Shown in pieces: positions 7,105 through 17,100 of a stretch of 24,127 nucleotides of DNA. How positions within the stretch are numbered: position 1 is the first letter of the stretch; each line of letters starts with the position of its first letter. The DNA is from Stenotrophomonas maltophilia (GTDB lineage: Bacteria; Pseudomonadota; Gammaproteobacteria; Xanthomonadales; Xanthomonadaceae). A program made the translations under genes and the position numbers. The stretch covers positions 1-24,127 of the forward strand of contig DGIP01000138.1 in the NCBI GenBank assembly GCA_002386405.1, read 5' to 3'. The notes beneath the pieces are model-generated. The model saw nothing but the letters and a program-made list of their open reading frames with translations. It ran no database searches and was not told where the DNA came from.

Positions 7105-9381
7105 TCAGCGCATCACCTTGTCCGGGGTGATCGGGGTGCTGCGGATGCGCTTGCCGGTGGCGTGGAAGATCGCATTGCTGATCGCGGCGGATACGCCCAC
7201 CAGGCCGATTTCGCCCACGCCTTTTGCGCCCAGGCTGCTGACCACCCGGTCATCTTCATCCACGAACACCACGTCCACGTCATGGATGTCGGCGTTGACC
7301 GACACGTGGTACTGCGCGAAATCGCGGTTCATGAAGCGCCCGAACCGATGGTCGGCCTCGGTGTGCTCGTGCAGGGCCGCGCCGATGCCCCAGACCACGC
7401 CACCGATGATCTGGCTGCGTGCCGTGGTCGGGTTGAGGATGCGCCCGGCGGCAATCGCGCTCACCACCCGCATCACCCGCACGGTGCCCAGCTCTTCATC
7501 TACCCGCACCTCCACGAACACCGCACTGTGGGTGGCGCGGGTGAACTTCCGTTGCTCCAGCAGGTTCGGCAGCAGCAGGTAGCTGGCCTCGATGCTGGCG
7601 CGCTCGGCGCCGGCCAGCAGCGTGGTCAGCGGCACCGCGCTGGCCGGGTCGTCGCGCAGCGCCAAGGTGCCGTCGCGGAACACCACGTCGTCCAGTCGTG
7701 CCCGTGCAAATGCCGAGCCTGGCGCCAGCCGGGCCAACGCGAGCAACCGCCGGCGCAGCTTGCTGCACGCCCCCTCCACCGCCGAGCCGACCGTGCTGAC
7801 GTGCGAGGAGCCGCCTTCGATCGGGGCCACCGGCAGTGTCGAATCGCCCAGCTGGAAGGTCACCTGCTCCAGCGGCAGGCCCAGCGCTTCGGCGGCGATC
7901 ATGCTCATCACGGTATAGGTGCCGGTGCCGATGTCGCTGGCGGCGCTGCTCACCACCAACCGGCCATCGGCATGCAGCCGCGCATGCGCCCGGGCAAACA
8001 TCTGCATCGCATCCCACTGCCCGGTGGCCATGCCCCAGCCCACCCACTCATTGCCCTCCTTGCGCGCGCGAGGTTGCGGGGCGCGCTGCGACCAGCCGAA
8101 GCGCTCGGCGCCTTGGGCGTAGCAGTCACGCAACGCCTTGGTCGAATACGGCTTGCCATCGGCCGGATTGACCTCGGCATAGTTCTTCAGGCGCAGCGCC
8201 AGCGGGTCGATGCCCACCGCGTGGGCCAACTCATCCATCGCCACTTCCAGTGCGTGCACACCGTGCGCCGCACCGGGGGCGCGCATGTCGATGGGGGTGT
8301 ACTGGTCCAGCCCGACCACCTTGTAGCCCAGGTGCACGTTGTCGCAGGCGTACAGCTGCCCGCTCCAGTTCACTACCACTTCGACGTAGTCCTCATTTCG
8401 CGAGGTTTCGCCGACCGCTTCGTGCCAGATCGCACGCAGGGTGCCATCGGCATCGGCGGCCAGTTTTAGCCGCTGCACCGTCTCGGCGCGGTGGCCAAAA
8501 GTAAACATCTGCTGGCGGGTCATCACCACCCGCACCGAACGTTCCAGCGCCAGTGAACCCATCACCGCCAGCGCAAGCTGGTATTGCGGCCGCAGCCCGG
8601 CGCCGAATGCACCACCGACGAAGGGATTGCGCACCGTCACCTTGCGCTTGGGCAGCCCGAACACCTGCGATACATACCAGCGGCTGTTCTGTGAGCCCTG
8701 GGTCTTGTCGTAGATGGTCAGGTGGCCGTCGTCGCCACGGATCACCGTGCTGGCGAACAGCTCCATCGGGTTGTGGTGCTCGACGCCATGGTAGAAGTCG
8801 GCGCTGATGGAGAACGGAGCGTCCTCAAGGGCCTGGTCCGGCGTGCCCTTGTCCTTTGGCGGGGGCGAGAACCCCGCCTTCATCTTCTTCGGCGGCCGCG
8901 CGCGGGCCATGGCGGCGACCAGGTTGGTGTCGTGTTCTTCCACGTCGTACTGCACCCGCACCCGGCCTGCGGCTTCTCGTGCGGCTTCGAAGGTCTCCGC
9001 CAGTACCAGCGCCACGGGCTGCCCGCTGTACAGCACGGTATCGTCGAACAACGGGCGGAACGGCTTGCCGGCCGGCGCGGTCATGTCTTTGTAGAACAGC
9101 CCGGCGCTGCGCATGTGCGGGCGGCTGAGGTGGGTGACGATGCGCAGCACGCCGGGCACGGAATGGGCTTCATCCAGGCTGAAGCCCACGATCCGCCCCT
9201 TGGCGATGGTGCTGTTGACGGCCACGCCGTACACCAGGTCCGGCGCGGGCCATTCGGCGGCATAGCGTGCCTCGCCGGTGACCTTGGCGCGGCCGTCGAT
9301 GCGCGGCGTGCCGGTGCCGGTAGGTACATGGCCGGTACCTGCCGGGGCGACCGGCGCGGTCAGCTGCGTGGGAAGGTTCAT
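7105..9381 (-). CDS. Molybdenum hydroxylase Mo-binding subunit, second paralogue (PaoC-like)
   Basis: Complete large subunit (758 aa) with the Mo-cofactor and substrate site. Signatures in order: TPRIDGRAKVTGEARYAAEW (residues 25-44), SGQPVALVLAETFE (119-132), GGAFGAG (256-262), MRAPGAAHGVHALEVAMDEL, GWGMATGQWDA, DIGTGTYTVMSMIAAEALG, GGSSHVSTVGSAVEG, and the catalytic Glu724 in GAKGVGEIGLVG near the C-terminus. The frame is open for another 190 codons upstream, but the ATG at 9381 overlaps the FAD-subunit stop (ATGA) and gives the family N-terminus. It belongs to the same family as the truncated copy at 1-1381 but differs clearly (GGAFGAG against GGGFGGK), so substrate range may differ. Substrate unknown. 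Confidence 0.94.
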   Translation of the reverse strand: MNLPTQLTAPVAPAGTGHVPTGTGTPRIDGRAKVTGEARYAAEWPAPDLVYGVAVNSTIAKGRIVGFSLDEAHSVPGVLRIVTHLSRPHMRSAGLFYKDMTAPAGKPFRPLFDDTVLYSGQPVALVLAETFEAAREAAGRVRVQYDVEEHDTNLVAAMARARPPKKMKAGFSPPPKDKGTPDQALEDAPFSISADFYHGVEHHNPMELFASTVIRGDDGHLTIYDKTQGSQNSRWYVSQVFGLPKRKVTVRNPFVGGAFGAGLRPQYQLALAVMGSLALERSVRVVMTRQQMFTFGHRAETVQRLKLAADADGTLRAIWHEAVGETSRNEDYVEVVVNWSGQLYACDNVHLGYKVVGLDQYTPIDMRAPGAAHGVHALEVAMDELAHAVGIDPLALRLKNYAEVNPADGKPYSTKALRDCYAQGAERFGWSQRAPQPRARKEGNEWVGWGMATGQWDAMQMFARAHARLHADGRLVVSSAASDIGTGTYTVMSMIAAEALGLPLEQVTFQLGDSTLPVAPIEGGSSHVSTVGSAVEGACSKLRRRLLALARLAPGSAFARARLDDVVFRDGTLALRDDPASAVPLTTLLAGAERASIEASYLLLPNLLEQRKFTRATHSAVFVEVRVDEELGTVRVMRVVSAIAAGRILNPTTARSQIIGGVVWGIGAALHEHTEADHRFGRFMNRDFAQYHVSVNADIHDVDVVFVDEDDRVVSSLGAKGVGEIGLVGVSAAISNAIFHATGKRIRSTPITPDKVMR

Positions 9382-10424
9382 GCCTGCGTCTCCGGATGGG
9401 GGCGCGTGCTGCCCTGGTTGTCCACGGTGCCCTGTGCCGCCGTTTCGAGCGCGCGGATGACGGTGCGCTTGGCCAGCGGGATCTTGAAAGCGTTCTGGCC
9501 TTGCGACACTGCCCCTTGCAGCAGTGCCTCGGCAGCCGCCTCGTATGCGTCGGTGCCTGGCGTGGCGCCGATCAGCAACGACTCGGCGGAGGGCTCCCGC
9601 CAGGGCTTGTGCGCCACGCTGCCCACGGCCAGGCGCGCGGCCCGGATCGTTCCATCGGGTGCGATGTCCAGCGCCGCGGCTACCGAGACCAGCGCGAACG
9701 CATAGGACAGGCGTTCGCGCACCTTCAGGTAGGCGCTGTGGGCGGCAAGCTCGAGCGCCGGTGGCAGCTCGATGCGCAGGATCAGTTCGTCGGCAGCCAG
9801 CGTGCTGTCCACCTCGGGCGATGCGCCGGGCAGGCGATGGAAGTCGGCGAAGGGGATGGCGCGCTCGCCCCTGGTGCTGGCGACGTGGACCACGGCGTCC
9901 AACGCCGCCAGTGCCACGCACATATCCGAAGGATGGGTGGCGATGCAATGCTCGCTGGCACCCAGGATGGCATGGTGGCGGGTCAGCCCGCCGATCGCGG
10001 AGCAGCCGCTGCCGGGTTCGCGCTTGTTGCAGGGCGTGGCCGGGTCGTAGAAGTAGGTGCAGCGGGTGCGCTGCAGCAGGTTGCCGCCGTTGGTGGCCAT
10101 GTTGCGGATCTGCGGCGACGCGGCCGCGAGCATCGCGGCAGACAGCAGCGGGTAATCGCGCTCCACCAGCGGGTGCCAGGCGGTGTCGGCGTTGCGCGCC
10201 GTCGCGCCCATGCGCAGTCCACCGTCCTCGCGCGCCTCGATCCGGTCCAGCGGCAAGCGGCTGACATCGACCAGCGCGGCCGGGTTCATCAGCTGCAGCT
10301 TCATCAGGTCCAGCAGGTTGGTGCCGCCGCCGATGGGGCGAACGTCATTGCCGCCATCAGTGCCGGCCAGTGCCAGCAGGGCATCCTGGACCGAATCCGG
10401 TCGCTGGTAGATGGCGGGGATCAT
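9378..10424 (-). CDS. Molybdenum hydroxylase FAD-binding subunit, second paralogue (PaoB-like)
   Basis: FAD subunit of 348 aa. [12 protein letters not shown] is at residues 32-43, [12 protein letters not shown] at 111-122, and the probable [4Fe-4S] loop ligands are Cys122, Cys132, Cys141 and Cys160 (RCTYFYDPATPCNKREPGSGC). The C-terminal domain has [20 protein letters not shown] and SVAHKPWREP. The ATG at 10424 overlaps the upstream 2Fe-2S stop by 4 nt; a start 24 nt further upstream is possible in frame but would break this coupling. About 30 residues longer than its paralogue at 1385-2335, partly from a C-terminal tail after AKRTVIRALE. Confidence 0.93.
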   Translation of the reverse strand: MIPAIYQRPDSVQDALLALAGTDGGNDVRPIGGGTNLLDLMKLQLMNPAALVDVSRLPLDRIEAREDGGLRMGATARNADTAWHPLVERDYPLLSAAMLAAASPQIRNMATNGGNLLQRTRCTYFYDPATPCNKREPGSGCSAIGGLTRHHAILGASEHCIATHPSDMCVALAALDAVVHVASTRGERAIPFADFHRLPGASPEVDSTLAADELILRIELPPALELAAHSAYLKVRERLSYAFALVSVAAALDIAPDGTIRAARLAVGSVAHKPWREPSAESLLIGATPGTDAYEAAAEALLQGAVSQGQNAFKIPLAKRTVIRALETAAQGTVDNQGSTRPHPETQA

Positions 10425-10975
10425 GCGGGCACCGTGCCAGGCACCCAATCGGCCGGCTCTGCGTCAGGCGGGGCAGGGTGTCCGCTGGCCAGCACCGACA
10501 TCACCGCATCGGTGATCTGCGGGTAGGCGCCGCAACGGCAGAGGTTGCCACTCATCAGCTCGCGCACCTGGTCGCGGTTGCAGACCTTGCCTTCGTTGAT
10601 CAGGCCCTGTGCCGAACAGATCTGTCCGGGCGTGCAGTAACCGCATTGCAGCGCGTCGCAGGCAATGAACGCCTGCTGCAGGGGATGCAGTACCTCGCCG
10701 TCGGCAAAGCCCTCGATGGTCTGCACCTCGGCGCCGTCCTGCATCACTGCCAGGGTCAGGCAGCTGTTGATCCGGCGCCCATCCACCAGCACCGTGCACG
10801 CGCCGCACTGGCCGTGGTCGCAGCCTTTCTTGGTACCGGTGAGCTGAAGCCGTTCACGCAGCAGGTCGAGCAGGCTGACCGTGGACTCGAGCTGCAGGGC
10901 GTGCGCGACGCCATTGATGGTGAGGTTTACCGGATAGGTATGCGGGGCGCGTGCGACGGGAGCGTGTTCGCTCAT
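10421..10975 (-). CDS. Molybdenum hydroxylase 2Fe-2S subunit without Tat leader (PaoA-like)
   Basis: Small subunit of 184 aa and the first gene of the operon. Cluster ligands: Cys52, Cys57, Cys60, Cys72 ([10 protein letters not shown]...C) and Cys111, Cys114, Cys146, Cys148 (CGYC, CRC). Unlike the paralogue at 2332-2976 it has no twin-arginine leader. An in-frame upstream start at 11074 would add 33 residues beginning MYWRRDFARTASAV, which has two arginines but no following hydrophobic stretch, so it is not a credible Tat signal. I chose 10975 because the protein then begins just ahead of the ferredoxin fold and a GGAA-type ribosome-binding site precedes it. The enzyme is therefore predicted to be cytoplasmic. 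Confidence 0.92.
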   Translation of the reverse strand: MSEHAPVARAPHTYPVNLTINGVAHALQLESTVSLLDLLRERLQLTGTKKGCDHGQCGACTVLVDGRRINSCLTLAVMQDGAEVQTIEGFADGEVLHPLQQAFIACDALQCGYCTPGQICSAQGLINEGKVCNRDQVRELMSGNLCRCGAYPQITDAVMSVLASGHPAPPDAEPADWVPGTVPA

Positions 10976-11162
10976 GGCAGTTCCAGCTAGGCGATGCCCT
11001 GACACTGCGTCATTGCCTGTCGAGTGCGGGTGCACGGCAGATGCGGTCCGCGCGAAATCACGCCGCCAGTACATTTACTTAACGCATTGCAGTGTTTCCG
11101 CGGAGGGCACGCAGGGTGGCCGCATCGGACACTGCCCGCAGGCGTTCAAGCGGGGATCCGGA
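10976..11162. promoter_or_regulatory. Divergent intergenic region, probable back-to-back promoters
   Basis: This 187-nt stretch separates the leftward molybdenum operon from the rightward giant gene and must hold the promoter for each. The only AT-rich island is at 11071-11082 (ACATTTACTTAA), a reasonable -10 area for either direction, but I cannot pick clear -35 boxes. The 7-mer ACACTGC occurs at 11002-11008 and 11129-11135 and inverted at 11089-11095, which could be an operator. No riboswitch fold (such as the Moco RNA motif) was recognised by eye. Confidence 0.4.
11152..11156 (+). promoter_or_regulatory. Possible ribosome-binding site of the giant gene
   Basis: GGGGA lies 6 nt before the GTG at 11163. 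No comparable site precedes the alternative ATG at 11190, so this tips the start choice toward GTG. Confidence 0.4.
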
Positions 11163-14100
11163 GTGACGAAGCGCGGCCACGACCAACGGATGGGCGCGGG
11201 CCTGGAGGCGAGGGCGGGTCACCGCCAGCGACACTCCTGGCTGGCGTCGCTGTTGCTCCTGCTGGCCCTGCAGGTCCCGGTTCACGCACAGACCGTGGTC
11301 CAGAACGGGACCAGTCTGCAGCTGCCGGGCGGACAGGTTGACGCCAATCCCGGCGACAACACCGCGTCGGTCAACGTGCTGGTGTACGCGGTCACCGTGG
11401 CCAAGACCGGCAGCCCGGCCAGCGGCGTGCCCGTGGCGCCCGGCGACACCATCGGTTTCACGCTCACCGCGACCGTGACCGGTACCGACACGGCCGCCGA
11501 CACCGTATTCACCGACACCCTGAGCAGCGGCCTGACCCTGGTAAGTGGCTCGCTGCCGGCAGGCTGCACCGGGAGTGGGCAGTCCGCGCTGTGCACGTTG
11601 CCCAGTGGCAGTGCACCGGGCACCTACAGCTGGTCCTACCAGGCGACCGTGGACGCCGATGCGACCGGTACCGTGAGCAATACCGTGACGGGTGGGCAGG
11701 GCTGCACGCCGGCGGCGAGCTGCACGGTGACCCATCCGGTCTATTTCGGCCTGTCGCTGGGCAAAAGCTGGACCAACGGCCTGGCCAGTGACAGCGTTGA
11801 CCTGGCGATCAGCGGCAGTGCCGACCAGGTGATCGTGCTGGCTGGCGGCAGCTCCACCCCCGGAGGCACCACCACCCCCGCCCGGGCGGCAGTGGCCCCT
11901 GGCGCGGCAGCGTCGTTGGGCGAGCAGTTCGTGGCGGGCAGTGCCGCCAATTACACCACCGCGCTCACCTGTACCCGCAACGACAACGGCGGGGCGGTCG
12001 CAGTAGGCGGAAGCGGTACCAGCGGCACGATCACCATGCCCGCCGACACCGGGGTGACCTGCGCCTTTGCCAACAGCCGCATCCAGGCCAGCCTGACCTT
12101 GGTGAAGCAGTGGGTGAATGCGCGCGTGGGTGAGACGGCCACGGTGCTGTCGGCCGGTTTCACCAACGATGCCAGCAGCGGCCTGTCCACCTCCACCGGC
12201 AACAACAGCACAACCGGCGCAGCGGTCAGCGTGTTCGCTGGCGACGTGGGCAACCTGGGGGAAACCCTGAGTAACGCCAACAACTACGATGCCACGCTGG
12301 CCTGCACCGGCAATGCGGACCCGCTGGCCGGGGTCACGCTCACCATCGCGCCGACCGACACGGCCATTACCTGCACCCAGACCAATACCCGCCGCCAAGC
12401 CACGCTGGTGCTCAGCAAGACCTGGGTGAACGGCCTGCCGGGCGATACCGCCACGGTCACCAGCAGCGGCTTCGAGAACGCGGCCAGCAGCGGGCTGTCC
12501 ACCTCCACCGGCAGCAACACCACCACCGGCGCTGCAGCGGTGGTGTACGCCGGCGAAAGCGGCAGCATCACCGAAGTTTTGAGCAACGCCGCCAACTACG
12601 ACAGCACATTGGCCTGCACCGGCAACACCGTGCCGCTCAACGGGACCACGCTGACCGTGGATCCGGCCGACACCGCCATCAGCTGCACCCAGACCAACAC
12701 GCGCCGCGAAGTGAATCTCACCCTGCGCAAGAGCTGGGTGGACGCGGCCGTGGGTGAGGCGGTGGAAGTAAGCGCCACGGGCAGCACCACTTCGCCGATC
12801 ACGCTGAACGCGGTGGCCGACAGCGCCACCGAGATCGACACCGGCACCGCCGTGCCGGTGTTCGTGGGCGAAACCATCACCTTGGCCGAGGCCTTCGCGG
12901 TACCCGGCAACGCCGCCAACTACACCAGCACGCTGGCGTGTACCGGCAGCAGCGGGCTGAGCGGCAACACGCTGGTGGTCGGGCAGGGCGACAGCAACAT
13001 CGTGTGCACGTTCACCAACACGCGGCCGCAGGCCACCCTGCAGCTGGTCAAGGTGTGGGCGGCCGACAGCCGCAACGGCGATGTCGCCCAGCTCGGTGCC
13101 ACCACCGGGCTGCAGAACAACACCAACGCCTTCACCTCCACCGCTTCGATCGGTGCCAACAGCACCACCGTGCCGGTGTTCGTGGGCGAACAGGCCACGC
13201 TGCCGGCCGAGACCATGGGCGGCGCGGCGCTGGCCAACTACGCGGTGGCACTGAGCTGCAGCGGCGGCACCCTCGGCGGCACCGACGGCAAGGCGGCCAA
13301 CACGCTGGACATCACCCCTGCCGATGCCGGTACGCCGATCGTCTGCACCTACACCAACACCCGCACCGCCACCACGCTGACCCTGCAGAAGACCTGGCTC
13401 AACGCGCTGCCCAATGATGAGGTGACCATCGTCGCCACCGGCCTGGTGCCGCTGTCGTCCACCGCCACCGGCGGGGCAACCCAGACCGACACCGGTGCGG
13501 CGCAGACCGTGCATGCCGGCGATGTGCTCAACCTCACCGAATCGTTCAGCTCGGTCACCTCCAACCTGTACACCACCACGCTGTCGTGCACCAACACCAG
13601 CGGACTGGTGGTGAACGACCCGACCACGGGCACGCTCACGGTGGGGCCCAACGATGGCCCGATGACCTGCACTTACGTCAACGACCGGCGCAGCGCCGAA
13701 CTGATCGTGCGCAAGGTCTGGAGCGGCGGGCCGCCCACCAGCGTCACCATTCCCGGCAGCACCGGCTTCACCAACAACACGCCGGGCTTCACCTCGACCT
13801 CGCCCGGGCCGGACCAGGTCGGGCCCGTGACGGTGTACGCACTGGAGAACGGCAGCCTGGGCGCGGAGAGCTTCCCGGGCGGAAACAGCGGCGACTACAC
13901 CAGTACGTTGACCTGCGACGGTACCGACACCAACCCGGCCAACGGCCTGCTCATCGCCATCGCCGACGCGGGGAGCACCATCACCTGCACCTACAGCAAC
14001 ACGTTCGTGCCGCGTGCCACGCTGGACCTGCAGAAGACCACCCCGGTGACCAGCGTCACCACGGTGGGGCAGGTGGTGCCGTACACGATCACCGCAACCA

Positions 14101-17100
14101 ACACCGGCAACGTGCCGATCAGCAATGCCACCGTGGTCGATCCGCTGATCGCCGGCAACATGGTCTGCACGCCGGCCATTCCGGTGGCCTCGCTGGCGCC
14201 GGGCGCCAGCATCACCTGCACCGGCAGCTACACCGTCACCCAGGGCGACATCGACCGGGTCGGCAGTGGCGATGGGATCAATGACGATGTCATCACCAAC
14301 ACCGCGGATGTGGAAGGCACCGATCCCGATGGCAACCCGGTCGGCGACAACGCCAGCGTCGACACCACCTTGCCGTCGCGCAACTTCGTGGCCGAATTCA
14401 CCAAGACCCCCAACCTGGCCGATGCAGACGGCAACGGCACCGGCAGCGTGGGTGAAGTCATCAGCTACAACTTCACGGTGACCAATTCCGGCAATACCAC
14501 CATCCAGAGCGTGACGGTATCCGACCCGGCCCTGCCGGGCCTGAGCTGCCCGCCCGGCGGCCCGCTGGCACCGGGGCAGTCGGTCACCTTCGGCACCGCG
14601 CCGCCGGCGGACATTGCCTGCACCGGCAACACCCACACCATCACCCAGGCCGACATCGACGACCGCGGCGGTGGCGATGGCGATATCGACAACACCGCCA
14701 CCGCGACCGCCGTGGCGCCCGGGGGCGGCAGCGTGGACGGCGACGCCACCTCCAGCGTGCCGCTGGATCCGCCGGCGCCGCAGCTGGTGCTGGACAAGAG
14801 CGCCAGCCCCACGCAGGTCAGCACCGCGGGCGAGGTGATCACCTATACCTTCACCGTCAGCAACCCGGGCAACGTCACCCTGGCCAACATCAGCGTGATC
14901 GATCCGAAGGCGGGCCTGAGCGCGATCACCTGCACGCCGCCGGCACCGTTCACGCTGGCGCCAGGCGCCACCGCGACCTGCTCGGCCACCTACACCGTCA
15001 CCCAGGCCGATATCGACGGCGGCAACGCGATCACCAACCTGGCCACGGCCGCCGGCGATTACAGCGGCACGCCGGTGACCGATACCGATGGCAGCACGGT
15101 CATCATCAACCATGGCACGGTCTCGCCGGAACTGGTCAAGATTCCCAGCCGCACGTCGGTCAGCGCGGTGGGCGATCAGATCAGCTACACCTTCCGGGTC
15201 AACAATCCATCCAGTGTCACCCTGACCAACCTGCAGATCACCGACGACACGCTGCTCGGCAGCGGGCTGTCCTGCTCGCCCATCTCCAGCCTGGCGCCGG
15301 GCAGCAGTGCCGATTTCAGCTGCACCGGCAACACCTACACCGTGCAGCAGTCGGACATCGACAACCAGGGCAACCCGGTCAACGACACCCAGGTGATCCA
15401 CAACGATGTCACCGGCACCGCGCAGTACCAGATCGGCAGCAACCCGTTGGTCACCGTCACCGACGTGGCCAGCGCCGACGTGGCGCTGCCGCAGCGCACG
15501 CCCGGCATCTTCCTGACCAAGGGCTCGGACGTGGCCTCCGTGAGCGGGCCCAACCAGCCGATCACCTATACGTTCTCGGTGCAGAACACCGGCAACGTCA
15601 CGCTGTTCAACGTGGTCGTCACCGACCCCATGCTGCCGTCGCTGTCGTGCCCGCCGCTGTCCAGCCTGGCGCCGGGCGCGCTGGTGGTGTTCAGCGGCTG
15701 CACGGGGATCGTCTACACCGTCACCCAGGCCGACATCGACAGCGGCAGCAGCGACAGCCTCCCGGGCAACGGCCAGATCGACAACGTGGCCACCGTGGTG
15801 GCCGATACCCCGGTGGCAGGCGGCACGGTCACCAACAGCGCTGCCCACCAGGTCAACCTGCCGGTGCGCGGCCCGCAGATGACGATCGTCAAGAGTGCCG
15901 ATGTCGCCGCCATCACGGCACCGGGCACGATCAACTACCGTTTCACGGTCAGCAACACCGGCAACGTGACGATCGAGGACGTCACCGTGAACGACCCGGC
16001 GCTGGGCCTGTCGTGCCCCAGTGTCGACCTCGCGCCGGGGCAGACGGTGGTGTTCGGCGGTACCGGTGCGGACGTGGTGTGCACGGGGACGACCCGGGTG
16101 GTGACACAGACGGAAGTGGACACCTTCAACATGGTCAGCAACGTGGCCACCGCCGACGGGACCTCGCAGGTGTCCGGCGCGATCAGCCGCACCGGCGCGC
16201 TCGACATTCCGGTGGTGCGCAGCCCCGCGCTGGGTCTGACCAAGGTGGCCAACGTCGCCCAGGTGGCGAGCCCGGGCGATGCCATCGTGTACACGCTCAC
16301 GGCCACCAACAACGGCAACAGCACCCTGACCAACGTCACCGTCGCCGATCCGATGCTGCCGGCGCTGTCGTGCACGCCTGCCATACCGGTGGCGGCGCTG
16401 GCGCCGGCCGCCACCATTACCTGCCAGGGCACGTACATCAGCACCCAGGCTGATTTCGATACCAACGGCGGCGGCGACCAGACGATCGACAACACCGCCA
16501 CCGCCAGCAGCGATGTGACCAGTGCCTCGGCCAGCGCGCAGGTGGCGTTGCCGCTGCCGCAGCAGTCACTCGAGATCGAGAAGACCGCCGGGACCCCGAC
16601 CCTCAACCTGGGGCTGGATCCGGCGGTCACCGACGCCGGCGACACCATCACCTACACCTTCGTGGTGACCAACACCGGCAACCAGAGCCTGTCCGCCCTG
16701 GCGGTGATCGATACCAACCTCAACGCTGCCGCCACCTGCGACAAGACCACGCTCACCGCCAGCGGGCCGGATGCCGTGGCGACCTGCACCGGCGTGCACA
16801 CCATCACCCAGGCCGAGATGGACAACGGCACCGTCACCAACACGGCCACCGCCGAAGGCACGCCGCCGGGAAGCGCGCGGGTGAGCTCCTCGCCCGATTC
16901 GGCCGTGGTCACCCTGGCGGCGCAGCCGGTGCTGGTGCTGGACAAGACGGCCAGCGCCCCGACCGTGGCCGGCGGCGCATTGCCGGGCGTGACCGACGCC
17001 GGTGACACGATCAGCTACAGCTTCGTGGTCACCAATGCCGGCAACGTCACCCTGAACAACATCACGGTGGCCGATCCGCTGCCCGGCATGCCTCCCATCA

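Noticed and set aside
6169..8469. Long plus-strand open frame opposite moeA and the Mo subunit
   Set aside because: It crosses two well-supported minus-strand genes, and its translation is His/Gln/Gly/Ala-rich shadow text.
10421..11074. Longer 2Fe-2S subunit starting MYWRRDF with a possible twin-arginine leader
   Set aside because: There is no hydrophobic stretch after the arginines and no ribosome-binding site; the ATG at 10975 fits better.
11079..15848. Very long open frame on the minus strand opposite the giant gene (over 1,500 codons)
   Set aside because: It mirrors the repeat structure of the plus-strand gene, reads as low-complexity Gly/Arg/Ala/Val/His text with no domain, and has no start context. 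High GC and the codon pattern keep the opposite frame free of stops.
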